DNA from: Kineococcus rubinsiae
GTDB lineage: Bacteria; Actinomycetota; Actinomycetes; Actinomycetales; Kineococcaceae
Direction of reading: 5' to 3'
NCBI RefSeq assembly: GCF_011839805.1
Contig: NZ_VWPY01000005.1
Location: 62,001-126,000 of the forward strand
Length of the DNA stretch: 64,000 nt
In this document: piece after piece, positions 17,625 to 25,691 of the stretch
Position numbering within the stretch: the stretch's first letter is position 1
Layout of the letters: every line of letters begins with the position of its first letter
The notes under the pieces: model-generated
The model's database searches: none
Told to the model about the DNA's origin: nothing
The model's input: only the letters and a program-made list of their open reading frames with translations
Position numbers and translations under genes: made by a program

Positions 17625-17984
17625 TTAGGGCTCCTCGGTGAACAGCGCCCGGGCACCGCAGACGCCCGCGACCCGCCGCAGCAAAGCGGACGGACGCAGC
17701 AGTTGCGGACGTCGCCCGACGGCTTGCATCCGCTGGTGCACGAGTTGTAGCGCGGAGATTCCCGACAGATCACAGAACGTCAGCCCACCCAGGTCCAGCT
17801 GCAGATCCGCTCGTCCCTGACGCAGCTGGTCCTCGACCGCGGAGAACAGCACAGCGACGCTTTCTACGTCCAGCTCGCCCCGCAGGTGGATCAGGGTCGA
17901 CGACCCGATGACCTCTACCGGGCAAGTCAGAACGGGTGCCTCGTCCGTCGGGATGGGCACGGTGCCGACGACTGGTGGTTGCAC
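17625..17984 (-). CDS. STAS-domain anti-sigma factor antagonist
   Basis: 119 residues, GTG start with GGAGG six bases upstream. VEVIGSSTLIHLRGELDVES, ADLQLDLGGLTFCDLSGISA and LRPSALLRRVAGVCGA follow the STAS fold of SpoIIAA/RsbV-type antagonists; the phosphorylatable serine should be S74 in the DLSGISAL loop. In such systems the unphosphorylated form binds an anti-sigma kinase and frees a sigma factor, and a SpoIIE/RsbU phosphatase resets it. The kinase-like gene at 18268 is divergent, 284 bp away, and a SpoIIE-type phosphatase is encoded at 60579, so a full partner-switching set exists in the window, though direct partnership is inferred. The neighbour downstream is an EAL relic. Confidence 0.88.
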   Translation of the reverse strand: MQPPVVGTVPIPTDEAPVLTCPVEVIGSSTLIHLRGELDVESVAVLFSAVEDQLRQGRADLQLDLGGLTFCDLSGISALQLVHQRMQAVGRRPQLLRPSALLRRVAGVCGARALFTEEP

Positions 17985-18267
17985 AGCATCCTCCGCGACA
18001 GGCCCGGCAGCTGACGGTCAGAAGGCACTAAAAGCTCAGCCAACCGTGCGACGGTCACTGGCGGGCGCTGGTTGGACCCACACCGGGTCTGATCCTAAGC
18101 AGACACCGGGTCGGGCGCCAGGGGATGACAGGACGGCAGTGGTCGGCAGACCACAGGCATGCCACCGGCGGGCGTCCGAACGCGTTGGACATGCGCACGT
18201 CGCCGACATGGCGTTCAGTGAGACACCTCGGGCCGTCCGGCCCGGCAACGACGGCGGAGGGGCTCGC

Positions 18268-18678
18268 ATGCCAACCTCCGGTGCGATGGACGGATCTCCG
18301 GCTCACCACCTGAACCTGCAGCTGGTCGACGACCTCAGCGCAGGCCGCCGAGCCCGGGCCGTCCTTCGCGGGTGCTGCCACGAGTGGGGCGTCGGTGAAG
18401 CGGCGTGCCAGGTGGCGTTGCTGTTGGGCAGCGAACTGGTCACCAACGCCGTCGTTCACGCCGCTGGCCCTGTCCGCCTGTGCGTCGAGATCGACGCGCA
18501 GTTCCTGCGGTTGGCCGTCTCTGACGCCAGCCCGGAGCAGCCCCGCCGTCGGGCGGCACCGCCCGAGGCCGGCGGCGGCCGCGGGCTGCTCCTGCTTGAG
18601 GAGCTGTCCCGGGAGTGGGGCGTGCGCAAGGTCCCCGAAGGTAAAGCCGTGTGGTGCCTCATTCCGCTGAGCCTCTGA
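18268..18678 (+). CDS. RsbW/SpoIIAB-like ATP-binding anti-sigma kinase
   Basis: 136 residues from ATG 18268, chosen because GGAGGGG lies at 18256-18262; upstream frame is proline/arginine-rich and has no site. It has the HATPase_c_2 features: LLGSELVTNAVVHA (N-box with the Mg-binding Asn), RLAVSDASPEQPRRR (a diverged G1 box, DxSPxxPR), and GGGRGLLLLEELSREWGVR (G2), then the final KAVWCLIPL strand. These proteins bind ATP and may phosphorylate a STAS antagonist or hold a sigma factor. No sigma gene is adjacent; the divergent STAS gene at 17625 is the closest partner candidate. Confidence 0.87.
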   Translation: MPTSGAMDGSPAHHLNLQLVDDLSAGRRARAVLRGCCHEWGVGEAACQVALLLGSELVTNAVVHAAGPVRLCVEIDAQFLRLAVSDASPEQPRRRAAPPEAGGGRGLLLLEELSREWGVRKVPEGKAVWCLIPLSL

Positions 18679-19028
18679 ATCTCCGAGGCCCCCGAGTCGT
18701 CGCCCCTGGAGCGGGGGTGCCCTGCGGCATCGCAGACCGCAGTCGCCGCTTGTTGAACCTTGGCGCCGTCCGCGGGCCGTCTGCGCATAATCTTGGGGTC
18801 CTTGCCGACGCAGCGCACTCGTCCGCAGCTGAGCGCCGCCGACGCCGGTGATCAGTTCTCGTCGCTGGGGTAGGGCCAGCCACGGCTTCGGACCGCGCCG
18901 CGAGGTCGTCCGCTTACCCCCGAAATCGTAGGTGTCGGGCGTCCCGTCGGCCTTCCATGAGCTGCCGCGAGCCCCACGCCACCATAGCCGCTGCAACCGT
19001 CGCCGATGCAGCCCTAAAGCATGCATGC
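18679..19028. other. gap without a supported gene
   Basis: Convergent space between the kinase-like gene and the GAF-ANTAR gene. The open frames here are arginine-rich shadows. No hairpin with a long stem was noticed. Confidence 0.4.
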
Positions 19029-19778
19029 TCAGGGCAGGCGTGGATGATCACCGCGCACGGCGGCAGCGACCATCTCTGCGGCGATGTCGCGCAGCTTGCG
19101 GTTGGTGCGCTGGGAGCGCTTGGTGAGCATCAGGAACGCTTCGTCGGCGTCACAGCCGGCGTAGCCCATGACGATGCCTTTGGCCTGGTCGATGACCGCA
19201 CGACTCGACATGGCCGCGTGCAAGTTGATGGCCTCCCGGTCTCGTCTGGCCAGGAGGGCTGCGTTGGCCAAGGTGGCGGCGGCGTAGGTACCGAACATGA
19301 CGGCAGCGGCCTCGGTCTGGGAACTGAAGGACTGCGCGCCGCGCAAGCGGTAGACGGTCAGTCCGCCGTGGACATGCGCCGGTAGGGACAGTCCAGAAGC
19401 CAGGACACTGGTGACGCCTTGGCGTCGGGCCACAGCGGCGAAGTCGCGATAGCGGGTCGCGGCGGCGGTGTCGTCGATGCGGATGACGCTGCCGGTGGTG
19501 GCTGCGTCCAGGCCGGGGCCGAAGCTGGCGTCGTACTGGCGCTCGTCGAGGGTGGCCGCCAGGGAGCCGCTGAAGACGGCGGTTCGGGTCCGGTCATCTT
19601 CGATGAGCACGATGGACACCTCATCGACGTCCGGGATGCTCGCGACGGCGAGCAGGCAGATGTCGTGCAAGAGCGCGGCGAACGGCTTTGCGCCCAGCAC
19701 GAAGCCCCCGAAGTGGCGCAGAGCCGACAGGGCATCCAGCGGGACCGGAGCCTGAGCCACACGCGACTCACTGATCAT
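19029..19778 (-). CDS. GAF-ANTAR regulator (1 of 3)
   Basis: 249 residues from ATG 19778 (GAAGGG five bases upstream). A GAF domain spans about residues 35-165 (VSIVLIEDDRTRTAVFSGSL, DAATTGSVIRIDDTAAA, RQGVTSVLASGLSLP) and a C-terminal ANTAR domain about 185-245 (SSRAVIDQAKGIVMGYAGCD, ADEAFLMLTKRSQRTNRKLR). ANTAR domains bind paired RNA hairpins and cause antitermination; the GAF part is the signal sensor, ligand unknown. This class is abundant in Kineosporia-like and other actinobacteria and is usually cytoplasmic. The gene is single. It is clearly related to the proteins at 47033 and, more distantly, 63170, which points to local family expansion. Confidence 0.9.
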   Translation of the reverse strand: MISESRVAQAPVPLDALSALRHFGGFVLGAKPFAALLHDICLLAVASIPDVDEVSIVLIEDDRTRTAVFSGSLAATLDERQYDASFGPGLDAATTGSVIRIDDTAAATRYRDFAAVARRQGVTSVLASGLSLPAHVHGGLTVYRLRGAQSFSSQTEAAAVMFGTYAAATLANAALLARRDREAINLHAAMSSRAVIDQAKGIVMGYAGCDADEAFLMLTKRSQRTNRKLRDIAAEMVAAAVRGDHPRLP

Positions 19779-20417
19779 GAGCGTCCCTTCGTCCACCACA
19801 CCTGGTCGGCACCTGGAGGAGGATCCGACCAGCGCGTGAGCGCTGGACCGTCAGCGATCGCCGGCGGTCGCTGCGGGCTGTGGGTCCAACCGGTGCGCGG
19901 CTGAGGCGTAAGGAGCTGACCGCAGCCGCGGTGTTGCAGTCGTCACAGTATGTACGCACCTTGAGCGGTACGCGGGGCACAAGTGGACTCAGAGAGCGCC
20001 GACCTGAGGACAAGGACCTGGTACGTGAACCGTCCTCGGTGCTGCGCAAGCGGGCGCCGCCGCTCCCCGCCGCGCTCATTGGGCTTTCAGCTGCGTAGGG
20101 TGGTGGCGGGGCTCACTGCGTACTGCGCCTGATACGCGGCGCCGAAGCGCCCTCGCGGGGGCTACGAGACGATCGCCGCTCTGCTCATCGCCGCCCACGG
20201 TGGCCTGGTGGCGGTGCTGGACATCGAACTGCCCCACGACCCCGGCGACGTCACGCGCGTAGCGGACAGCGCACCTCGGCGGGCGCTTCAGAGGTAAACC
20301 GCAAGATCTAGATGAATGCCTTCCGGCGTCCAGCAGCCCTTGCCCCGCGAGCTATTTTAAGCTTCCGCCGCCAGCGGATCGACACTTCTGATGCGACAAT
20401 CAAGTCGATTAGGCGGT
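19779..20417. other. gap without a supported gene
   Basis: About 640 bp. A short frame at 20145-20297 (YETIAALLIAAHGGLVAVLD) ends in TAA and has good codon bias but no start or ribosome site; it may be a leftover of a gene. Otherwise no signal. The part 20300-20420 is relatively AT-rich. Confidence 0.4.
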
Positions 20418-20678
20418 TCACGACCAAGGCTTCACCTTGCGCTGGTCGGGAATGCGCGCCACGTCCACCCCGTGCCCCGTCAGCACAAGCGAGCACATGC
20501 TCTCCGCCTGGTCCGCGACTTCGCGCGTCTGCGGGCGAGGGTGACTGTTTTGTTGGCTGCCTTCATCGGTCCCCCTATTGGCGTCAGCGCTCTGCACGTC
20601 GCGCCACAACGACAAAAGGGTCACGACCACCATGAACGCGGCTAAGCCTGCGAACACGAGATGCTCCAGCCAATCCAC
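20418..20678 (-). CDS. small membrane protein, 86 aa
   Basis: GTG 20678 is preceded by GGAAGG nine bases upstream. The N-terminus has one clear membrane helix (WLEHLVFAGLAAFMVVVTLL) followed by a positively charged and then polar tail (SLWRDVQSADANRGTDEG). No family is recognised. The helix is convincing; the tail may be incidental and the gene could be shorter or spurious. Confidence 0.4.
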   Translation of the reverse strand: MDWLEHLVFAGLAAFMVVVTLLSLWRDVQSADANRGTDEGSQQNSHPRPQTREVADQAESMCSLVLTGHGVDVARIPDQRKVKPWS

Positions 20679-21021
20679 GACGCCGCACCTTCCGCAGCCG
20701 ATGATTCCTGTAGCCAGTCTGCCCCTGCGAAGGCGAACGCGAGCGGTGAAGTCTCCTCGACGGCGATGAGCACATGCGCTGACCAAGGTCAGGGCCCGGT
20801 GAGGCAACCGCATGGTCATACCGCCGACTAGGACGTCGAGGATGCCCGCTGACGGGTCGGGCTCTGTCAGCGACGCTCGAGCGTGGCGCGGGAGACACCG
20901 ATGGCGGCGCGGTCTTGGCTGTGACCTTCAGCGGTGGGTGGCGTGGTTCTGACGGCGTTGACTGGCGGGTCCATGGAGCGCGACCAGCGGCACGACCAAG
21001 CGCAAGCACAGCGCCTGCAGG
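20679..21021. other. gap without a supported gene
   Basis: Between two minus-strand genes. Only arginine-rich shadow frames were found. It should hold the promoter for the small membrane protein. Confidence 0.35.
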
Positions 21022-21666
21022 TCAGTGATGGCCTCGTGCGATGCGCCTCTGTCCCTCATTCGCACCAAGGGCGGCCACAACGGCTGAGTCTTCGTCCGCG
21101 GCGAGTAGACCCACCACGTCCTGGGGTAGGTGGTCGTCACTGGCCAGGTACCAGCGGGTGATCGGCGAGCCTTCCTGGGCTAGATGACGTGCCCGTTGCG
21201 GATCCGGGCGCAGACCGTCAGAGGGCGTGTCGGCCCGCTCGATGGCCAGCTGCATCAGTGCCCGGACCTGGTGCTTGCCTAGCCTGCGCTCGGCCGCCGT
21301 GTACAGCGTGAGGACCACCTGCCCGCCAGACCAGGTGTTCCAGTCCGGGTCCGGCTGGCCGGGCTGCAGCACTTCGACCTGCCCGGATTCGATGAGGGCG
21401 CGCAAGGCGGCGGCCAGGTGGAACAAGTGATCGTCCTCACCCGTGCTGGAGATCGACAGGTTGGGTGCGTGGTCGCTGGACTCCACCGTCCAGGAGGCGT
21501 CAGCGGTGCAAGACCACGACCCGCTGCCCGTCCGGCGCACCCAGCCGGACTCGACTAGCGCGGCGGCCATCGCTTCTGCGCTACTAAGCAGGTCGTCACT
21601 GACGGCGCGCTTGGCCAGCTCCAGAACACTGTCAGGGACCCAGTGCGTCTTGCTGGCAGTGGTCAT
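21022..21666 (-). CDS. hypothetical soluble protein, 214 aa
   Basis: ATG 21666 follows AGGAGG at ideal spacing, so the gene is real. The product is soluble and mildly acidic, without signal peptide or membrane segments. It has an N-terminal helical part (WVPDSVLELAKRAVSDDLLS), a tryptophan-containing middle (GSGSWSCTADASWTVESSD), and helical C-terminal segments (HQVRALMQLAIERADTPS). No family is recognised. Neighbours give no hint: an IS110 remnant lies upstream and a gap downstream. A role cannot be assigned. Confidence 0.65.
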   Translation of the reverse strand: MTTASKTHWVPDSVLELAKRAVSDDLLSSAEAMAAALVESGWVRRTGSGSWSCTADASWTVESSDHAPNLSISSTGEDDHLFHLAAALRALIESGQVEVLQPGQPDPDWNTWSGGQVVLTLYTAAERRLGKHQVRALMQLAIERADTPSDGLRPDPQRARHLAQEGSPITRWYLASDDHLPQDVVGLLAADEDSAVVAALGANEGQRRIARGHH

Positions 21667-22018
21667 GACGGTCCTCCTGACGACGGTGGTGTGCAGACCG
21701 ACTGATCATGGGTGCACTGCGGCCTCGCTGTCGAGCAGAGCTGCCAGCCGATACAAGCGCACCCGCACCACCGCACCGACCGCCCAGCGACGCCATCGGC
21801 GGCCCGGACGCCGGGCGGCAGGATGTGAGTGACCACCTGAGGCAGCAGACGCCGTGCCGGGAACCGGCATCCGCAGGTCGAGGGCGGCTATTGACTTGGC
21901 GGCTCGTCGATGACTCCCTGAGCTCAACGTCCCGAAGCCTGACCGGTGCTTCGAAGTACTCGCACTGCAGCGTGGCAAGAGCGTGCGGTGCGCGACCAGC
22001 GGCTTGACTAGCCCTGGG
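21667..22018. other. gap without a supported gene
   Basis: Divergent/spacer region between the hypothetical gene and the IS110 remnant. It probably holds the promoter of the gene at 21022-21666 and one end of the IS; no terminal repeats could be defined. Confidence 0.35.
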
Positions 22019-22771
22019 TCAAGCGGCCGCTGCGAGAACGGTCTGCAGGGCCCGGTGCTGGGCGGGGTTGTAGGCGACGCCGTCTTGCCAGCAGCGCCAG
22101 ATCACGTGCAGCCAGGCGCGGGCCAGGATGCGGGTGGCGTAGGGGTGGTCGCAGCCGCGGGCGCGGGCTTCGCGGTGAACGTCCGCGGCCCAGACGTTGG
22201 CGTGGTGGGAGTCCCCGGCGAAGTCGGTGACCGCCCCGCGAAGTTCTTGTCGACGGCCCAGCGAAGCTGACGATGCGGACCTTGCCGGACTGTCGGGTCG
22301 AGGGTGTCGCCCCGGCGAGGCTGGTCAACGACTCGGGGGGTAGTAGCTGCGGCAGTCACCGATCTGAACGAGGAGTCGGGCAGCCCGGACGATGCCGGCC
22401 TTGGGTAGGGACGTGAACACGACGGCGTTAGGGTGGGCGAGCAGCTGGGTCTCGGTCTGCTCCTCCGGTGCCTTGATCTGCGTCTGCAGCGCGGTCAGGC
22501 TGGCGGTGAAGGCGGCGGTGACGTGGGCGCGGACTTCAGCTTCGGAGACGGTGGTGCCGCGGATCGCCGCCACCAGGTGGGCGTGCAAGCGTTCGGCGCG
22601 AGCGGGCTGGGGAACGCGCACGCATCCCCTTCGCCGACGGCACTCGCTGCTCCTCGGCGGCGTCGACCGCGTCTGGCTGGGGCGCGCTGGCCCAGCGACG
22701 TCCTCGCCGGCTGGTTGTCGGTCAGCCCTTGCGCGATCGATCACCACCCAGGCCGTACTGGTCGAAGTCAT
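22019..22771 (-). pseudogene. IS110-family transposase, C-terminal half, decayed
   Basis: Reading leftwards: AERLHAHLVAAIRGTTVSEA, EVRAHVTAAFTASLTALQTQ, HPNAVVFTSLPKAGIVRAAR (the family reads FxSLPxAGxVRAARLL) and then, after frame changes near 22330 and 22250, SLAGATPSTRQSGKVRIVSF with RWAVDKNF and HDHPYATRILARAWLHVIWR and CWQDGVAYNPAQHRALQTVL, ending in TGA at 22019. This is the second half of an IS110 transposase with its transposase-20 domain. The RuvC-like first half is absent. It belongs to the same subgroup as the N-terminal half at 16578-17054 on the other strand. Confidence 0.75.
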
Positions 22772-23076
22772 GCTCCATCCAGTGCGTCACACAGCCGTGC
22801 TAGAGACCAGGTCGCAGTCCACGACTGCGGCACATCACCCGACTGGTCTTCAGCCGGCCCAGCGCGCTCCACAAGGGAGTCCAGCCCACGACGTCCAACC
22901 GCCCACCGCTGTTGCGCACCACGTTGTCGCGGCGCAGGTCTCCGCGGCGCAACGCTGCTCCAGGCACCAGGGTTGACCGCCACCGGCTCTCTCCAGCTCC
23001 GTCAACGAAGCTGGCTTTCCGTATCCGCCAGCGAAGGTGCATCATCGACTTACAGCAGCGACGAAGGAGCACGAAG
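22772..23076. other. gap without a supported gene
   Basis: Contains the promoter and the GAAGGAG ribosome site (23063-23069) of the PAS gene. No other signal was found. Confidence 0.4.
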
Positions 23077-23976
23077 ATGACGTCGTGGGATGAGGAACAT
23101 CGCCTACGTCTGCGGGCAGAGCGCATCTCGATGCTGCTGCAGCGGTTGTGGGGCGACCAGCCGCCACCGGGGCACAATGGCGAACTCATCACCCTCATCG
23201 ATGCCATCGCAGGTGACGACGATCACGGACACCGGGACCACCTGGTCTGCCAGGTCGACGGCCTTACTTTCGAGGCCCTCGCCCACCTGCTGCACTTGGC
23301 GCGATCGATCCAGTCGTCGACTGCCACCTCAGCTGCGATGTCGGGTGTGCCTACTCTGCCGTCCTGGCGGGACGTCGACGTGAGCGGCCTCGTTCCGTCG
23401 CCGCTCCTGGCACGACTGCATGCGCTGGGGCTCCTGGATGACCTTGATTCTCTTCGCCTCAAGGAGGCTGCACGCGCCCCCGATCTAGGCATGTCGTCGG
23501 ACGCGGGTCTGCGCAACAGTGATGTCCAAAACCTATCCTTCACCGCCGGGCCAACCACGTTCCGATCCGCGGCGGACACGTTGGGGCTGGGGCGCGGTGT
23601 CGAAGCCACCACCACGACCGGTGTGTGGGAGCTCGACCCAGCTACCGGCATCGTGATTTTCGACGACGTAGCCGCTCAGTTGATCGGAGCAGGCACGACG
23701 GCCGGTAGTGACCTTCTCGACAGCCACCTGCAGGACCTCATCCATCCCGATGACCGCCACTCGGTAGCGAGTGGCATGCAGGAGTGCTTGCGGTCGGGAG
23801 TGCTGTTTTTGTGTCGCTTTCGCGTCTACTCACCCGGCGAGACGGTCAAATGGAGGATCAGTCAGGGCCGGGTCGTCCACAACCCCAGTGATGGGTCGGC
23901 GCGCCTCGCCGGCTTCATTACCCCCGACTATGAGTCTCCTCAGGCCGTCCCCACCGGGGCCCTGCACGGCCACTGA
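23077..23976 (+). CDS. PAS-domain protein, 299 aa
   Basis: ATG 23077 with GAAGGAG seven bases upstream. The first ~170 residues are helical and unfamiliar (LRAERISMLLQRLWGDQPPP, TFEALAHLLHLARSIQSST). The C-terminal part is a PAS_3-type fold: TTTGVWELDPATGIVIFDDV, LQDLIHPDDRHSVASGMQEC, FLCRFRVYSPGETVKWRISQ (the RxxxxDGxxxW-like strand), and ARLAGFITPDYES. There is no output domain such as kinase, GGDEF or HTH, so it probably signals by binding another protein, or lost its output domain; the stop codon lies directly before a tandem repeat array. The PAS call is good, the role unknown. Confidence 0.75.
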   Translation: MTSWDEEHRLRLRAERISMLLQRLWGDQPPPGHNGELITLIDAIAGDDDHGHRDHLVCQVDGLTFEALAHLLHLARSIQSSTATSAAMSGVPTLPSWRDVDVSGLVPSPLLARLHALGLLDDLDSLRLKEAARAPDLGMSSDAGLRNSDVQNLSFTAGPTTFRSAADTLGLGRGVEATTTTGVWELDPATGIVIFDDVAAQLIGAGTTAGSDLLDSHLQDLIHPDDRHSVASGMQECLRSGVLFLCRFRVYSPGETVKWRISQGRVVHNPSDGSARLAGFITPDYESPQAVPTGALHGH

Positions 23977-24676
23977 CCCAGCCCAGCCCAGGCCAGCCCA
24001 GGCCAGCCCAGGCCAGCCCAGGCCAGCCCAGGCCAGCCCAGGCCAGCCCAGGCCAGCCCAGGCCAGCCCAGGCCAGCCCAGGCCAGCCCAGGCCAGCCCA
24101 GGCCAGCCCAGGCCAGGTGGACCAGGTGAGGCCACCGAGCACGTTCCACACCGCGAACCGCCGGTACGGCATGCCCACCGCCCCGGCCAGTGCCGAGGTA
24201 ACCGCGCGCAGGAAGGCGGTGAACCGCCTCAGGAACACCGCGGCGCCCCCGCGAGCATCTACGAGCGCCCGGGCTCGCGCCACATCCGCGGCGCGCGCTT
24301 GCGCAGCACGGGCAACTCCAGGAGCCGGGTGCCGAAGCGGGAGCCCCATCAGGTACCCCACCGAGTCAGCGAGCACTGCAGCGGTCGCCACGACCGCCAG
24401 CACGAGCGGCAGGGGCGCTTGCCCCAGGCTCGCGGCGGCACCACCGACGAGCGCGGCGCTCTCGCCCGGCACGACGAAACCGACGAAGAGCGCGTCCTCT
24501 GCGAGGACCAGCGTGCTCACGACCAGGAGGAGCCAGCCGACCGGCACCCCCACCAGAGCGGCGAGTAGCCCGTCTACCCGCTCCACCCCCGCACCCGTCT
24601 CCAGCACCCCGACCGGCCTCGCCACGACGTACAGCCTCGCCGCCCGCCTGTAACACGCGCGGACGACGAGCGCCAC
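23918..24676 (-). CDS. DedA-family membrane protein with C-terminus replaced by repeats
   Basis: The first ~185 residues belong to the DedA family: WLLLVVSTLVLAEDALFVGF, VPGESAALVGGAAASLGQ, LAVVATAAVLADSVGYLMGL, and ALVDARGGAAVFLRRFTAFL with RAVTSALAGAVGMPYRRFAV, including the conserved FxxR(F/W)xxxxR and GxxxMPYRRF motifs. DedA proteins act in lipid flipping and envelope homeostasis. After WNVLGGLTW the usual final ~40 residues (a further helix) are absent; the frame enters the 10-bp array, giving four and a half PGLAWAGLGW units, and stops 20 residues later. So the gene is either a truncated allele or makes a protein with a repetitive hydrophobic tail. GTG 24676 as start is uncertain; internal GTGs are possible. 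The gene 24680-24979 ends 3 bp before it, so they may share a transcript. Confidence 0.7.
   Translation of the reverse strand: MALVVRACYRRAARLYVVARPVGVLETGAGVERVDGLLAALVGVPVGWLLLVVSTLVLAEDALFVGFVVPGESAALVGGAAASLGQAPLPLVLAVVATAAVLADSVGYLMGLPLRHPAPGVARAAQARAADVARARALVDARGGAAVFLRRFTAFLRAVTSALAGAVGMPYRRFAVWNVLGGLTWSTWPGLAWAGLGWPGLAWAGLGWPGLAWAGLGWPGLAWAGLGWPGLGWVSGRAGPRWGRPEETHSRG
23981..24117. repeat. 10-bp tandem repeat, 12 perfect copies
   Basis: GGCCAGCCCA is repeated without change twelve times from 23991 to 24110, with one variant unit before (23981-23990) and a partial unit after. The array begins 5 bp after the PAS gene stop and runs into the 3' end of the minus-strand DedA gene, where it encodes PGLAWAGLGW units. 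Perfect identity means recent expansion, so the copy number probably varies. It is not CRISPR: there are no spacers. Confidence 0.97.
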
Positions 24677-24679
24677 GAT

Positions 24680-24979
24680 TCACACCAGTGCGCTCTTCAC
24701 CAGCCACAGCACCACGACGGTCGCTCGGGCGTCGTGACTCACGAGTGCGCCGATGTCGTGGCCTACCGCCACGGCCAACGCCCCCGACGATGCCTCGGGC
24801 AGCGGCCCGGCGTCCTCCGACTTCTCCCTACTGCGCGCCAGTGGATCGGTCAAGGCTGGTGTCAACGACGCAGCAACGGAGTAGGCGAAAAGTCGTACCG
24901 ACGTGGGGGTGAGCAGGATCGTCCGACGGAGGACGAGCAGTTCTGCGTCAACGACCTGCTGGGATCGTCGTGTCATCAC
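24680..24979 (-). CDS. hypothetical protein, 99 aa
   Basis: Small frame that ends 3 bp before the likely DedA start, so co-transcription is plausible. It has a moderately hydrophobic first part (VDAELLVLRRTILLTPTSVR, LFAYSVAASLTPALTDPLAR) and a hydrophobic end (ARATVVVLWLVKSALV). No family is recognised and the ATG at 24979 lacks a clear ribosome site. Called mostly because of its position. Confidence 0.35.
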   Translation of the reverse strand: MMTRRSQQVVDAELLVLRRTILLTPTSVRLFAYSVAASLTPALTDPLARSREKSEDAGPLPEASSGALAVAVGHDIGALVSHDARATVVVLWLVKSALV

Positions 24980-25570
24980 GATGTGAGCTCAACGCGCAGT
25001 CCGCCTCGACGACTTGGTCGACGCACTGGCGAACCTGCCCGCCGGATGCATCAGGGAACTAACACCGACGACACCCCCTTGAGACGGGCCTCCAAGCCAC
25101 CAGCGCGCTCGCCCCAGGCGCGAAGGGCGGCCCTGTCGCCGTCGTGGTCGGCCGGGATGAAGTCGACTCGGGGCCACCCCAACCTGCCCGGCGACGTAGA
25201 CGATCCCTTCCTAGAGTGAAGTCGGTGACAGACCTGCCTCGGCCGAACAGTTGAGCGCCGTGGGCGACTCGCTACGGGGTGAGGCCGCCGCGCAACTAAG
25301 CGCAAGGGGGAGCCGTCGACCTCATGGACCCTCGCGGCGCTGCGTCCGGCGACGCTGTTGTGCGCCTGGGCGTCATCCGCGCGCGGCGCTGACGCGGCCA
25401 GTGCACCCGGAGCAGCCGTTGCCGCCGACGGCTGTGCGTTGGGCATGACCGGCAGCTGCTTTAACGAGCACCTTCTAGATGCACGTTCTACGTCAGTCAA
25501 GCCTAGTGAGGCACTGGCCGCACCCTGCTTCGTCCGTTGCGGTGACAGACGCGCTGATGAAAAGGATCCG
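24980..25570. other. gap without a supported gene
   Basis: About 590 bp with only shadow frames, some proline/arginine-rich. It should hold promoters for the divergent DedA transcript and for the chemoreceptor. Nothing else was recognised. Confidence 0.4.
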
Positions 25571-25681
25571 ATGAGTGTTCAAGTCGGCTCAGGCGCTGCC
25601 GACGAAGCACTGAGCAGCTCAGCGGGGTCCATCCCGTCCTTCGATACCGGCGTCAGTGCTGCGACGGCCGAAAGCACCTAG
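25571..25681 (+). CDS. possible 36-aa leader ORF before the chemoreceptor
   Basis: ATG 25571 follows AAAGGA; the product ([20 protein letters not shown] ...) is small, serine/alanine-rich, and its TAG lies 10 bp before the chemoreceptor ATG. It could be a leader peptide or a spurious frame. Confidence 0.25.
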   Translation: MSVQVGSGAADEALSSSAGSIPSFDTGVSAATAEST

Positions 25682-25691
25682 GAGACGAGAG

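Noticed and set aside
23981-24117. Possible CRISPR array because of regular repeats
   Set aside because: The 10-bp units are directly adjacent, with no spacers, and no cas gene is near.
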